Part shown: one piece after another, positions 1 to 9,619 of the stretch
Numbering within the stretch: the stretch's first letter is position 1
How the letters are laid out: the number at the start of each line of letters is the position of its first letter
DNA from: Synechococcus sp. AG-673-F03
Lineage (GTDB): Bacteria; Cyanobacteriota; Cyanobacteriia; PCC-6307; Cyanobiaceae
Assembly (NCBI GenBank): GCA_003211205.1
Contig: QCTJ01000004.1
Location: 38,668 to 102,667 of the forward strand
Direction of reading: 5' to 3'
Length of the DNA stretch: 64,000 nucleotides
Translations under genes and position numbers: made by a program
Notes under the pieces: generated by a model
The model's input: the letters and a program-made list of their open reading frames with translations, nothing else
Told to the model about the DNA's origin: nothing
Databases searched by the model: none

Positions 1-43
1 CAAGCGTCAGAGGATCGAAGCTGCCTGGATAGAGCGCTTTCAT
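1..43 (-). CDS. coaD: phosphopantetheine adenylyltransferase, 5' fragment
   Basis: Only the first 14 codons lie in the window; the gene runs off the left edge. The reverse strand reads MKALYPGSFDPLTL, which is the start of CoaD: the PGSFDPLTLGH motif is the nucleotidyltransferase loop that binds ATP and phosphopantetheine. The enzyme makes dephospho-CoA from 4'-phosphopantetheine and ATP in coenzyme A synthesis. It is divergent from uvrC, with 62 bp between the two starts. The call rests on this short but characteristic N-terminus. Confidence 0.85.
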   Translation of the reverse strand, partial: MKALYPGSFDPLTL

Positions 44-105
44 CGCAACAACTTCAGCGGGAGCTGGCCGGATCCTATGCACACCGGCATCACTAGATTC
101 TCGGC

Positions 106-2064
106 ATGCCCACCTTGCTCGAGCAACCGGATCGCCTGGAACGTCGGCTGAAGGACATCCCGACCGAACCTGGTTGCTACCTGATGCGTGACGCTGAGGA
201 TCGTCTGCTTTACGTGGGCAAATCCAAGAGTCTGCGCAGCAGGGTGCGCAGCTATTTCCGCAGTCGCCACGATCTGAGCCCGCGCATTCGCTTGATGGTG
301 CGTCAGATCTGTGAGATCGAATTCATCGTGACCGATAGCGAGGCAGAAGCTCTCGCGTTGGAATCCAACCTGATCAAGAACCAACAGCCGCACTTCAATG
401 TGCTGCTCAAAGATGACAAGAAATACCCCTATCTCTGCATCACCTGGAGTGAGCCTTACCCGAGAATTTTCATCACCCGGCGTCGACGTTTTCGCAGTCC
501 GTTGGATCGCTTCTATGGTCCCTATGTGGATGTGGGGTTGCTGAGACGAACCCTCTTTCTCGTGAAGCGAGTGTTCCCGCTCAGGCAACGCCCCAGGCCA
601 CTCCATCAGGACCGCACCTGTCTGAACTACAACATCGGACGTTGTCCTGGTGTTTGCCAGGAGCAGATCAGCTCAGAGGATTACCACCGCACGCTGCGCA
701 AGGTGGCGATGGTGTTTCAGGGGCGCAGTGATGAGCTTCAGAAACTCCTTCATCAACAGATGGAGCGTTACGCCGAACGACTGGATTTCGAAGCAGCCGC
801 AAAAGTGCGTGATCAGCTCAAGGGACTCGATCAGCTCACTGCAGATCAGAAAATGAGTCTGCCCGATGCCTCCGTTAGCCGTGATGTGATTGCCATGGCG
901 GCCGATGAACGGCTGGCTGCTGTTCAGCTGTTTCAAATGCGTGCAGGAAAGCTCGTTGGTCGACTCGGGTATATGGCTGATGCTTGTAATCAGGATCCCG
1001 GACAGATCCTTCAGCGGGTGATAGAGGAGCATTACAGCCAGGTTGATGCGGTTGAGATCCCGCCGGAGCTGCTCGTGCAGCATCCACTTCTCCAACAATC
1101 ATTGCTCGAGGAGTGGCTGACGGAACAGCGCGAACGCAAGGTTCAGATTCACTGCCCAAAGCAGCGCCAGAAAGCAGATCTGATTGAACTGGTTCAGCGC
1201 AATGCCGACTATGAGCTGCAACGGGCGAAACAAGGTCAGGAGCAGCAGGCGCTCGCCACCGAAGATCTGGCTCAGCTCCTAGAACTGCCCACGCCGCCTC
1301 GACGCATCGAGGGTTATGACATCAGTCACATTCAGGGCAGCGATGCCGTTGCATCCCAGGTGGTGTTCATTGATGGGCTGCCCGCTAAGCAGCACTACCG
1401 CAAGTACAAGATCCGCAGCAGCAGTATTAGGGCTGGGCACAGCGATGACTTCATGGCCATGGCTGAGATCATGCGGCGCCGTTTCCGACGCTGGGCACGC
1501 GCTAAGGCTGAAGGCGTCGATGTCGGAGCTCTGCGACACAGAGGCGGAAGTGCTCTGCAGACGGATGGTCTCAACGACTGGCCTGATGTGGTGATGATTG
1601 ACGGCGGAAAAGGTCAGCTCTCCGCGGTGATGGAAGCTCTCAGAGAGCTGGACTTGCAGGAGGATCTCAACGTCTGCTCTTTGGCCAAGCAGAGAGAGGA
1701 AATTTTTCTGCCGGGTGATAGTCATCCGCTGGAGAGTGAACCCGACCAGCTCGGCGTGGCTCTGCTGCGTCGCCTTCGCGATGAAGCTCACCGTTTTGCC
1801 GTGAGTTTTCATCGACAGCAGCGGGGTGAGCGAATGAAACGTTCACGTCTGTCTGACATTCCTGGTGTTGGACCAAAACGGGTGAAGGATTTGCTGGCCC
1901 ATTTCCATTCCATTGACGCCATTCAGCTGGCACCGGTGGAGACCCTCGCTCAGGCTCCAGGTGTCGGGTTGGCGCTGGCCCGAGATATCCATCGCTTTTT
2001 CCACCCTGATCAGGATGCAGAGCAGGATGGGCAGATTCCAGACCCGGGCTCCTCGACACCATGA
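106..2064 (+). CDS. uvrC: UvrABC excinuclease subunit C
   Basis: UvrC makes both incisions in nucleotide excision repair after UvrB has been loaded on damaged DNA. The 652-residue protein has normal length and all domains in order: a GIY-YIG nuclease near residues 20-55 (GCYLMRD then [13 protein letters not shown]), a cysteine-containing segment near 172-186 ([14 protein letters not shown]) like that of Fe-S UvrC proteins, a UVR motif near 220-245 that contacts UvrB, the RNase H-like second nuclease starting near 400 ([11 protein letters not shown] and VMIDGGKGQ), and C-terminal helix-hairpin-helix motifs ([20 protein letters not shown]). Its stop overlaps the ATG of the next small gene, so the two are probably translated together. 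Confidence 0.97.
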   Translation: MPTLLEQPDRLERRLKDIPTEPGCYLMRDAEDRLLYVGKSKSLRSRVRSYFRSRHDLSPRIRLMVRQICEIEFIVTDSEAEALALESNLIKNQQPHFNVLLKDDKKYPYLCITWSEPYPRIFITRRRRFRSPLDRFYGPYVDVGLLRRTLFLVKRVFPLRQRPRPLHQDRTCLNYNIGRCPGVCQEQISSEDYHRTLRKVAMVFQGRSDELQKLLHQQMERYAERLDFEAAAKVRDQLKGLDQLTADQKMSLPDASVSRDVIAMAADERLAAVQLFQMRAGKLVGRLGYMADACNQDPGQILQRVIEEHYSQVDAVEIPPELLVQHPLLQQSLLEEWLTEQRERKVQIHCPKQRQKADLIELVQRNADYELQRAKQGQEQQALATEDLAQLLELPTPPRRIEGYDISHIQGSDAVASQVVFIDGLPAKQHYRKYKIRSSSIRAGHSDDFMAMAEIMRRRFRRWARAKAEGVDVGALRHRGGSALQTDGLNDWPDVVMIDGGKGQLSAVMEALRELDLQEDLNVCSLAKQREEIFLPGDSHPLESEPDQLGVALLRRLRDEAHRFAVSFHRQQRGERMKRSRLSDIPGVGPKRVKDLLAHFHSIDAIQLAPVETLAQAPGVGLALARDIHRFFHPDQDAEQDGQIPDPGSSTP

Positions 2065-2360
2065 TCCGTGCTTTCACATTGGCCGCACTGGTGATGGGTC
2101 TCATGGTCGGTTTGATCTCTCCTCGTGCGGTCATCGCCTCACCGGGACTCTGCACCGGACCTGTCTGTGCGGATGACATCACACGCAGCGCCAAGAACCA
2201 TTGGCAGCTCGTGCTGAAACTCAACGACCAGCTGGGCCATCGAGAAAAGGTCGTGATGAACTGCAAAGCAGGCCAGCTCAGTCCCATGTCAGGTCCTGTG
2301 GATAGGGCTTATGCCACATCCATCGGACGACGTGCATGTCGTCTTGCCGGGGAGAGTTGA
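2061..2360 (+). CDS. small exported hypothetical protein
   Basis: A 99-residue protein whose ATG overlaps the stop of uvrC (ATGA). It begins with a hydrophobic stretch ([20 protein letters not shown]) ending in an Ala-rich segment, consistent with a signal peptide or membrane anchor. The rest is small and polar, with four cysteines ([23 protein letters not shown]) that could form disulphides outside the cytoplasm. I do not recognise the family and assign no function. Coupling to uvrC does not by itself imply a repair role. Confidence 0.7.
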   Translation: MIRAFTLAALVMGLMVGLISPRAVIASPGLCTGPVCADDITRSAKNHWQLVLKLNDQLGHREKVVMNCKAGQLSPMSGPVDRAYATSIGRRACRLAGES

Positions 2361-2362
2361 GA

Positions 2363-3850
2363 TTGGAGCTCACCGTTGTCTACCCGCATCAGCTGTTTGC
2401 TGATCACCCAAGCTTGAACGCAGGCCGGGCGGTGGCGCTGATTGAGGATCCGCTCTTCTTTGGAACGGACCCGCACTGGCCGATGCAGGTACACCGTCAG
2501 CGTCTGCTGCTGCATCGATGTTCCATGGCTGTCTTCGCAGAAGACCTGCGTGCACGAGGCTTCACCGTGCTGGAACGACGCCACCAGCAGGCGCCTGATA
2601 CGCAGGGACATCTCCAGGCTCTCTTCGCCATGGGCTACAAGCACTTCCATCTGGCTGATCCTGTCGACGACGTTCTGAGTAAGCGCCTGCATCGTTTTGC
2701 GGAGCAGAACGGCTGCAACCTCGAGATCAGTGCCACGCCGATGTTGCTGACGCCAGATTCCGTGATCAACAAGCACTTCGCCTCAGGACGCAAGCCGCTC
2801 ATGGTCAAGTTCTATGAAATGCAGCGCAAACGTCTGAATGTTCTGCTTGAAGCGGATGGTGGCCCCGTTGGAGGTCGTTGGAGTTTTGATGCTGACAACC
2901 GCAAAAAGCTGCCCAAGAAAATCGTTGTTCCTCAGGAACCAAAAGTCAGCTCAGCTGCTGTGGTGGATCGGTCGCGTCAGGAGCTGGAACGAGAGAATCT
3001 GCCGCTGATCGGTCGCTGGGATCTGTTTGCCTATCCCCTGGATCACAAGTCCGCGGAAGCCTGGCTTCAAGACTTCCTCAGCCAGCGATTAAGAGATTTC
3101 GGCTCCTATGAGGACGCCATCAGCACACAGCATCGGGTGATGTGGCACAGCGTGCTCACGCCAATGCTCAATATCGGTCTGTTGACACCTCAGCAGGTTC
3201 TCGATCGCACGCTTGAAAGGGCTTCAGAGGGGGATGTGCCGCTCAATTCACTTGAAGGTTTTATTCGCCAGATCATCGGCTGGCGCGAGTTCATGGCCGC
3301 GATGTACAAGCGCCATGGGGCGGAGATGCGCACCGGCAATTTCTGGGACTTCGATGACAGGCCCATCCCCGAGGCCTTCTACCTGGGCACAACCGGCCTG
3401 CCCCCAATCGATGACGCAATTCACCACGCTCTGGACACTGGCTATTGCCATCACATCGAGCGTTTGATGCTGCTGGGCAATCTGATGCTGCTTTGCGGCT
3501 TTCATCCCAACCGTGTCTACTGCTGGTTCATGGAGCTGTTCGTCGATGCTTACGACTGGGTGATGGTCCCGAATGTGTATGGCATGAGTCAGTTTGCTGA
3601 TGGAGGCCTGTTCTCCACCAAGCCCTATCTCTCCGGCTCAAATTACGTGCGCAAGATGTCGGATTACCGCAAAGGAGAGTGGTGCGACATCTGGGATGGA
3701 TTGTTCTGGAGTTTCATCAAGACACACGAGGACTTCTTCCGTGGTCAGTTCCGGCTGGCGATGATGGCTCGCAACCTGGACCGTATGGATCCAGAGGTGT
3801 TGCTGACTCATCAACGCCGAGCTGAGGCATTCCTTGACTCGATGACCTGA
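2363..3850 (+). CDS. cryptochrome/photolyase-related flavoprotein (FeS-BCP-like group)
   Basis: Related to the bacterial cryptochrome/photolyase group once annotated as deoxyribodipyrimidine photolyase-related proteins (COG3046). Seen: an N-terminal Rossmann-like half (LTVVYPHQLF and FFGTDPHWPMQVHRQRLLLH) and an FAD-binding helical half with GWREFMAAMY, YCHHIERLMLLGN and DWVMVPNVYGMSQFADGG. The frame opens at an ATG at 2336 inside the previous gene. TTG at 2363 is preferred because GGGGAGAG lies 6 bp upstream and the family starts at this beta strand, giving 495 residues. The known FeS-BCP enzymes bind a 4Fe-4S cluster through four cysteines. Here only the CHHIE and EWCDIWDG cysteines are evident and the CxxC pair between them appears absent. 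Photolyase versus photoreceptor activity cannot be decided from sequence. Confidence 0.85.
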   Translation: MELTVVYPHQLFADHPSLNAGRAVALIEDPLFFGTDPHWPMQVHRQRLLLHRCSMAVFAEDLRARGFTVLERRHQQAPDTQGHLQALFAMGYKHFHLADPVDDVLSKRLHRFAEQNGCNLEISATPMLLTPDSVINKHFASGRKPLMVKFYEMQRKRLNVLLEADGGPVGGRWSFDADNRKKLPKKIVVPQEPKVSSAAVVDRSRQELERENLPLIGRWDLFAYPLDHKSAEAWLQDFLSQRLRDFGSYEDAISTQHRVMWHSVLTPMLNIGLLTPQQVLDRTLERASEGDVPLNSLEGFIRQIIGWREFMAAMYKRHGAEMRTGNFWDFDDRPIPEAFYLGTTGLPPIDDAIHHALDTGYCHHIERLMLLGNLMLLCGFHPNRVYCWFMELFVDAYDWVMVPNVYGMSQFADGGLFSTKPYLSGSNYVRKMSDYRKGEWCDIWDGLFWSFIKTHEDFFRGQFRLAMMARNLDRMDPEVLLTHQRRAEAFLDSMT

Positions 3851-3885
3851 ACCCTGCCTATGGTCAATTCATACCTTTCCTTGTG

Positions 3886-4533
3886 ATGTCGCTTCCCCCC
3901 GAGGCCTATCTCTGGTTCAAAACACTCCACATCGTTGGTGTTGTGGTTTGGTTTGCAGGCCTCTTCTATCTGGTGAGGTTGTTCATCTATCACGTTGAAG
4001 CTGAAGAGCTGGAACCAGAACTGCGCGTGCCGTTCCAGCAGCAATACAGCTTGATGGAGAAGCGCCTCGCCAACATCATCACGACCCCTGGGATGGTGGT
4101 CGCGGTTTCGATGGCGATTTGTTTGTTGATTGCCCAGCCTGCCTGGCTTCAGCAGGGCTGGATGCACGCCAAGCTTGCCTTTGTGGCAGCTCTGCTGGCT
4201 TATCACGCCTTCTGCTATCGAGTGATGGGTCAGTTGCAGGCAGGCACCTTCAGCTGGAACGGAAAACAGCTGAGGGCACTGAATGAACTGCCGACATTGT
4301 TGTTGGTGATCGTGGTGATGCTGGTGGTCTTCAAGACCCAGTTCCCCACCAGCGCTGCCACTTGGTTCATCGTCGCTCTGGTGGTGTTCATGGCGGGCTC
4401 CATCCAGTTTTATGCCCGCTGGCGGCGTCTACGGGCTGAGGCTGCTGCAAGCGAGGCTGCAGCGAGTGAGGTTGCTGCCCATGAAGCTTCAGCGAACAAA
4501 GCCGCCTCCTCAAAGGCGTCCCATGCCGGCTGA
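3886..4533 (+). CDS. hemJ: protoporphyrinogen IX oxidase, HemJ type
   Basis: HemJ oxidises protoporphyrinogen IX to protoporphyrin IX, the last shared step before the haem and chlorophyll branches. It is the form most cyanobacteria use instead of HemG or HemY. The protein has four hydrophobic helices, the first with the conserved LHIVGVVVWFAGLFYLVRLF stretch and its histidine, and a later LPTLLLVIVVMLVVFK helix. GTG at 3883 directly precedes ATG at 3886; the ATG is preferred (215 residues). The last roughly 30 residues are an Ala/Ser/Glu/Lys-rich low-complexity tail unusual for the core family. Its final codons overlap the start of the PHP gene. Confidence 0.9.
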   Translation: MSLPPEAYLWFKTLHIVGVVVWFAGLFYLVRLFIYHVEAEELEPELRVPFQQQYSLMEKRLANIITTPGMVVAVSMAICLLIAQPAWLQQGWMHAKLAFVAALLAYHAFCYRVMGQLQAGTFSWNGKQLRALNELPTLLLVIVVMLVVFKTQFPTSAATWFIVALVVFMAGSIQFYARWRRLRAEAAASEAAASEVAAHEASANKAASSKASHAG

Positions 4534-5179
4534 TCACCATCCGCTGAGGTCTGTTCTGGAGACGGTTGGGCCTGACAGCTGTCCAGGTCAGTTCAATTTT
4601 CATTGCCATACCCTCTGCAGTGACGGCAGTCTTGAACCTCTGGCCTTGATTCGGCAGGCATCCTCCAGGGGACTGACCCAACTGGCTGTGACGGATCACC
4701 ATTCCAGTGCGTCCTTCCAACCCATGCAGGACTGGCTCAAGCAACAGCGAGATCTTGGAGAGACGGTCCCCAACCTCTGGAGCGGCATGGAAATCAGCGC
4801 AATCCTGCGCGGTTGCCTGGTGCACGTGCTTGCCCTCGGTTTCGAACCTGCCCACAGGTCACTCGCTGTTTACAACCGGGGGGATGCAGCTGTGGGAGAA
4901 GCTCTCAGAGCTGAGAGCGTTTGTCAGGCGATTCATGACGCCGGAGGGCTAGCAATTCTTGCCCATCCAGGTCGATACAGAGTCGGCTTTGCGGATCTGA
5001 TTGATGCCGCTGCAGAACTTGGATTTGATGGGGGTGAAGCCTGGTACGACTACGACATGCAAACCCGTTGGAGTTGGTCTCCCGTGGTCTGTGAAGCCAT
5101 CGATCGCCGTTTGAAGAACCTTGGCCTTTTGCGTACGTGTGGAACAGATAGTCACGGCTTGAACCTGGAAGGTCGCTAA
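4523..5179 (+). CDS. PHP-domain phosphoesterase-like metal-binding protein
   Basis: The 218-residue form starts at ATG 4523, inside the last codons of hemJ; the open frame extends to 4412 but that part is antiparallel to hemJ's low-complexity tail. PHP-domain metal motifs are visible in order: FHCHTLCSDGS, a DHHSSASF segment, ILAHPGRY, and GTDSHGLN near the C-terminus. These supply His and Asp ligands for a two- or three-metal site in phosphoesterases such as histidinol-phosphatase and the YciV family. The small size suggests a stand-alone phosphatase or nuclease. The substrate is unknown. Confidence 0.85.
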   Translation: MPADHHPLRSVLETVGPDSCPGQFNFHCHTLCSDGSLEPLALIRQASSRGLTQLAVTDHHSSASFQPMQDWLKQQRDLGETVPNLWSGMEISAILRGCLVHVLALGFEPAHRSLAVYNRGDAAVGEALRAESVCQAIHDAGGLAILAHPGRYRVGFADLIDAAAELGFDGGEAWYDYDMQTRWSWSPVVCEAIDRRLKNLGLLRTCGTDSHGLNLEGR

Positions 5180-5206
5180 GTTCGACTGAATTCCCTCTCT
5201 GCGGGT

Positions 5207-5764
5207 ATGGGCCTCTTCGATCGTCTGCTTAATTCCAGCTCGGATCAAAACGAGTCTGCAAAAGGTCCTAAGGCCAAAAAGCCGAAACAGGAAGCTTTTT
5301 TCCTCGACAGCGACAGCGCTTCAACTTTTGGCGATCGCGACTACATGCGTGAGTCCAAGACCATCCGCCACACGTTTCCAGGAACTCTTGATAGCCCTGG
5401 AATGAAGGAGATGGTCACAGAGGTGGACTCCACGGATCTGAAAGTCGATCGACGCAGTGAGGGGTTGGGCGATCAGGTTGTCAAAAAGGAATCGGTCAGC
5501 GTCAATACGGGTGTCCCCAAGCCGGTGAAGAAAACCTTTGCCGAAACAATGACCCAGTCAGAACTGGATCAAAGACTCAAAGGAAATGCTCTGATCCAAG
5601 CAGGAGTGAACGCTACGGCAGCCCCGGATGCGGCTCCTCTGGCCCGTAAGCAAGAGCTCAAACCCAAAGAGGAACCGAAAGCGTCCACTCCAAGTTCCCA
5701 GAAGAGCAACAAGCCCGGTTCAATCGATCCGTTCCTTTCGATGGTTCGCGATCTCAACAAATAA
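5207..5764 (+). CDS. conserved cyanobacterial hypothetical protein, charged
   Basis: A 185-residue hydrophilic protein beginning MGLFDRLLNS, rich in Lys, Asp, Ser and Pro, with no hydrophobic segment and probably much disorder in the second half (KQELKPKEEPKASTPSSQKS). A short ordered C-terminus, IDPFLSMVRDLNK, resembles a docking motif. No enzyme motif is seen. It lies 27 bp after the PHP gene on the same strand and converges on cobN with a 9-bp gap. Codon use matches its neighbours, so it is probably a real gene. Function unknown. Confidence 0.75.
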   Translation: MGLFDRLLNSSSDQNESAKGPKAKKPKQEAFFLDSDSASTFGDRDYMRESKTIRHTFPGTLDSPGMKEMVTEVDSTDLKVDRRSEGLGDQVVKKESVSVNTGVPKPVKKTFAETMTQSELDQRLKGNALIQAGVNATAAPDAAPLARKQELKPKEEPKASTPSSQKSNKPGSIDPFLSMVRDLNK

Positions 5765-5773
5765 TTGTGCGTC

Positions 5774-8700
5774 TCAGCCGCTGAAGTTCCCTCCTTCAAC
5801 CGCTCGCTCTGATTCGAGCAACACGCGTCTGATTTCATCGAGCAACGTGGCATCCGGATCTGACCAGAGTCCCCTTGTAGCCGCCTCCAGACAGCGTTCA
5901 GCCATGTCTCTCATGACCCAGGGATTGCGCTCCAGCAGAAAGTCCCTGACATCAACGGTCAGCAGCCAACGCTCAGCGACTTTGCTGTAACACCAATCAG
6001 GAACAGCACCGGTTGTGGCGTCATAGGCGAACAGATAATCCAGGCTGGCCCCCATCTCGAAGGCGCCCTTGTATCCGTGCTGCTTCATCCCCTCGATCCA
6101 GCGTGGGTTTAGCAGCCTGCTTCGAACGACCTTGTCGATCTCACGACCCAGTCGATGAATCCGCAACCGTTCGCTTCGGGAGTGATCAGCGAAAAACAGT
6201 TTCGGATCGTTGCCGCTGACTCGGTTCACTGCAGCGGCCAACCCTCCCTGAAACTGGTAATAGTCATCGGAGTCGAGCAGGTCGTGTTCTCTGTTGTCTT
6301 GGTTGTGCAGCACAACCTGAACGTCCTGGAGAGCCTGTTCGAGTCCCTCCCGATCGTGATGAGCTGTCGCTTCGGCGTCATAGCTCCAGGAGCTCCAGGC
6401 CAGATAGGCCTCTCCAAGCTGATCACGCCGTTCCCATTGACCTGAATCAATCAGGGCCTGAAGACCAGCGCCATAGGAGCCTGGTGCTGATCCGAACAGA
6501 CGTGCCTGAGGACCTCGGCTGCGTGTGACAGCTGCCAGGGGATTGTCCCTGTCGGCTTCATCAAGCCCAGCCACCATGGACAAGGCCCGGTCAACCCAGG
6601 CAAGCAGCTGTGGAAAGGCATCCCGGAACAGACCCGACATGCGCAGCGTGACATCCACGCGCGGTCGCTCCAGCAGGGTCAAGGGAATCAACTCGAGATC
6701 CACCATGCGCCGTGTCGGGCCATCCCAGACGGGTCGCACCCCAAGCAGGGCAAACATCTGAGCGATGTCTTCGCCTCCATTGCGCATGGTGGCTGTTCCC
6801 CAGACCGACAAGGCCAGATGCCGCAGGGGTTCCCCCTCCTCGAGTTCGTAAAGATCCAGCAGCTGTTCCGCGCTGCGTCGACCCAGATCCCAGGCGGCTT
6901 CTGTGGGTAGACCTCTCAGATCCACGGAATAGAAGTTTCTCCCCGTCGGCAGAACGTCATCGCGTCCGCGTGTTGGTGCGCCAGAAGGACCGCTAGCGAT
7001 ACGTCGGCCGCTCGCTGCCGCCAGGACGGCCTGATGTTCATGGCTGGCGGATTGCTGCAACCGAGGCCAGAGATCAGTCTTGATGAACTGGAGTGGACCG
7101 GGCAGTGGCTCTGATTCAAGTAATTGCTGAAAACAGTGATCCAGCGGTTGGGCCTGGTCGTGCTGCTGCGATCCATCGCCGTTGATCATCAGCAGCAGAA
7201 GCCGTTCGGCCTGTGCCTCGATCCACTCCACCGCATCACTGAGTCGCCGAGTCTGATGGCAGCCATGGCGTTCCAGGATCTGCCGATCCTGGTCAGACAA
7301 CAACGCTCCATCCTCGTCCTTCCAGGGATCGCATTCCAGGCCGACACTGCGGCTCATCCACTGGGTGAGTCCAGGACGATCAGACGCCGGGGAGCGGGCG
7401 ATCGCCAGTAACAATTCAACTATTTGGGTTGGTTGGGGATGGTCTCCCAGTCGATGCAGACCAGTCCTGATCTGTGCCTCCTTGAGTTCGCACAAGTAGG
7501 TCTCAACTTGCTCGAGCAAGGCACCGATCTCTGCTGGTGAACTCTGGTTCGCCAGGATCCTCCCCATCGACGGCCAGTTCAGATCGATCAGCTGTTGGAT
7601 CAGCTGTTGTTGAATCTGATCGCATCGGGAGGCACCGAGTTGCTTTGCTTCGACGTACTCATCCAGAAGTGATTCCAGAGCCAGCATGGGTCCATACAAA
7701 CCGGCCCTGCCGAGGGGAGGTGTGAGATGGTCCAGGATCACCGCATGCCCCCGACGTTTGGCCTGCGACCCCTCACCCGGATCGTTGACGATGAAGGGAT
7801 AGAGATGGGGGATGGCACCCAGCGCGAGCGCAGGTGCACAAAGCGGACTGAGGCCCACCGACTTGCCAGGCAGCCATTCCGCACTGCCGTGTTTGCCAAC
7901 GTGCAGCATCAGTTGACAGTGGTGGATCTCCCGCAGCCAGAGGTACTGAGCCAGATAGCGATGGGGAGGGGGAAGATCCGGAGAATGCAGGTCACTGAGC
8001 TGATCTGCGTCATAGCCACGACTGGGCTGCACAAGAACCACCACACGTCCGAAACGCACACCGTGGATTGCGAAGCCCTTTAGCTCAAGATCAACCGCAT
8101 GCTCTGGTTCACCCCAGCGATCGAGAATCGGTAACCTTGCTGTCTCAGGCAGAGATGACCACCAGCGCAGATAGTTCGAGAGCGGCAGATAGGTGAGCGG
8201 TGGCCTGCTGTGACTTTCCGGATCGTTGGTTCGACCGTTGAGAACCTGTTGGATCAACAGATCAGGATCCTCCGGCAGAGGCTGTTCACCGAGATCGAAT
8301 CCTTCATCGCGAAGCCAGCGCATGATGTTGAGACAACTTGCTGGTGTATCGAGACCCACGCCATTGGCCAGACGACCATTCCTCAGGGGGTAATTCGCCA
8401 AGACCAGTGCGACTGAGCGCTGTTTGGCTTCAGTGGAACGCAAGTCGACCCAGGCCCTGGCGTGCTCAGCAATCCAGTTCAGGCCAGCGCCATCAGGCTC
8501 CAGGCGTTTGACCGCTGTGCACAAGCGCTCATCCGCGTGGTCCACTTCGCGGAAGGCGCCTATCCGCGTTGTGATCCGACCATCCAGCTCCGGTAGAACA
8601 ACCTGAAGGGACAGATCAATGGGATCAAGGCCTTGAAACGAGTCCTGCCATTGCTCACGGGAACGTCCGGAGCTCAGCATCTGCAGAACAGGACGATCCA

Positions 8701-9574
8701 GGTCATCCCAGAGGGGTGCACCCAGACCTGCTTCCGAAAACTGAACCGATGCGAATGATGTGGTGGTGATCACCAGCTCCACGGCCTGTTGCCGGTAAAG
8801 ATCCTTCACAGCCCTCTGCACGACCGGATCACGCAGGCTGCTCACCCAGAGTGCTTTTGGCACCAGTCCATGCGCTCGTAGGGTTTCGAGCAGAACATCA
8901 CACCAGTGAACATCCGCTGATTGGCGATGGGCGCGGTAAAGAAGCACCCCGATGTTCGACCCTTCTTCGTGTCGCCAGTCGTAGGGGTCAGGATCGGGGC
9001 TGGCCGTCAATGTCAATGACGGTGCATCGATGGCGGACGTTTCGCCTGAGGCCGTGGACAGGATCCATTCCAGACCATCGAGCCAACGCTGCAGGTTGTC
9101 TGCTCCTCCTTCCCGCAACAGCCTTGCCATGGCATCACAGAAGGGCTCAGGCTGGCTGCTGAGTGGATGAAGTTCACTGTCCTGGTCCTGAGTTCCGGCC
9201 AAAACAAGCAGTTGACGACCCTTCTGTTTCGTAAGCCATGAGCAGCATTGTTCAAGGCCATAGGACCAGTGACCACGACCTCCGAGCAATCTGATCACGA
9301 TCAGTTGCGTCTTATCCGTGCAGAGGGCCAGGTAATGATCGATCTGAGCCGGATGGGACAGGGCATCCAGCGGCAGCGCACGGATTCCGTGCTGCCAGAG
9401 CGGTTGTGTCTGCGTGTCTAGAACCCTTGCCAGGGCGGAGATGTCCGAGCTGGCGCTGGTGAGAAACAACACCGGCGCAGTGGGTTGCTCCACGTAGGAA
9501 ATCGGCCCATCGGTGTCGGCCCCCGGCAGGCTGCTTAGACGATGCATGTCCCCATTCTCCAGAGGACAGGACAA
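5774..9574 (-). CDS. cobN: cobaltochelatase large subunit CobN-type
   Basis: CobN inserts cobalt into the corrin ring (hydrogenobyrinic acid a,c-diamide in the aerobic pathway). The 1266-residue length fits CobN and the related ChlH. CobN is favoured over ChlH by features such as HVGKHGSAEWLPGKSVGLS, YPFIVNDPGEGSQAKRRG and the C-terminal half with RGLPTEAAWDLGRRSAEQLL and SVWGTATMRNGGEDIAQMF. No CobS or CobT gene is nearby; in cyanobacteria it has been proposed that chelatase subunits of the ChlI/ChlD type serve CobN, but this window does not show it. It is divergent from ilvE with 45 bp between starts. Together with cobU and metH it points to corrinoid synthesis and use. Confidence 0.92.
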   Translation of the reverse strand: MSCPLENGDMHRLSSLPGADTDGPISYVEQPTAPVLFLTSASSDISALARVLDTQTQPLWQHGIRALPLDALSHPAQIDHYLALCTDKTQLIVIRLLGGRGHWSYGLEQCCSWLTKQKGRQLLVLAGTQDQDSELHPLSSQPEPFCDAMARLLREGGADNLQRWLDGLEWILSTASGETSAIDAPSLTLTASPDPDPYDWRHEEGSNIGVLLYRAHRQSADVHWCDVLLETLRAHGLVPKALWVSSLRDPVVQRAVKDLYRQQAVELVITTTSFASVQFSEAGLGAPLWDDLDRPVLQMLSSGRSREQWQDSFQGLDPIDLSLQVVLPELDGRITTRIGAFREVDHADERLCTAVKRLEPDGAGLNWIAEHARAWVDLRSTEAKQRSVALVLANYPLRNGRLANGVGLDTPASCLNIMRWLRDEGFDLGEQPLPEDPDLLIQQVLNGRTNDPESHSRPPLTYLPLSNYLRWWSSLPETARLPILDRWGEPEHAVDLELKGFAIHGVRFGRVVVLVQPSRGYDADQLSDLHSPDLPPPHRYLAQYLWLREIHHCQLMLHVGKHGSAEWLPGKSVGLSPLCAPALALGAIPHLYPFIVNDPGEGSQAKRRGHAVILDHLTPPLGRAGLYGPMLALESLLDEYVEAKQLGASRCDQIQQQLIQQLIDLNWPSMGRILANQSSPAEIGALLEQVETYLCELKEAQIRTGLHRLGDHPQPTQIVELLLAIARSPASDRPGLTQWMSRSVGLECDPWKDEDGALLSDQDRQILERHGCHQTRRLSDAVEWIEAQAERLLLLMINGDGSQQHDQAQPLDHCFQQLLESEPLPGPLQFIKTDLWPRLQQSASHEHQAVLAAASGRRIASGPSGAPTRGRDDVLPTGRNFYSVDLRGLPTEAAWDLGRRSAEQLLDLYELEEGEPLRHLALSVWGTATMRNGGEDIAQMFALLGVRPVWDGPTRRMVDLELIPLTLLERPRVDVTLRMSGLFRDAFPQLLAWVDRALSMVAGLDEADRDNPLAAVTRSRGPQARLFGSAPGSYGAGLQALIDSGQWERRDQLGEAYLAWSSWSYDAEATAHHDREGLEQALQDVQVVLHNQDNREHDLLDSDDYYQFQGGLAAAVNRVSGNDPKLFFADHSRSERLRIHRLGREIDKVVRSRLLNPRWIEGMKQHGYKGAFEMGASLDYLFAYDATTGAVPDWCYSKVAERWLLTVDVRDFLLERNPWVMRDMAERCLEAATRGLWSDPDATLLDEIRRVLLESERAVEGGNFSG

Positions 9575-9619
9575 TCGGGAACTGACGGGTGAGAAGATCT
9601 GGTCAACGGACCCTCAGCG

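Noticed and set aside
875..1159. Reverse open frame inside uvrC
   Set aside because: It lies fully antisense to a well-supported gene and has the arginine/proline-rich shape of a shadow frame.
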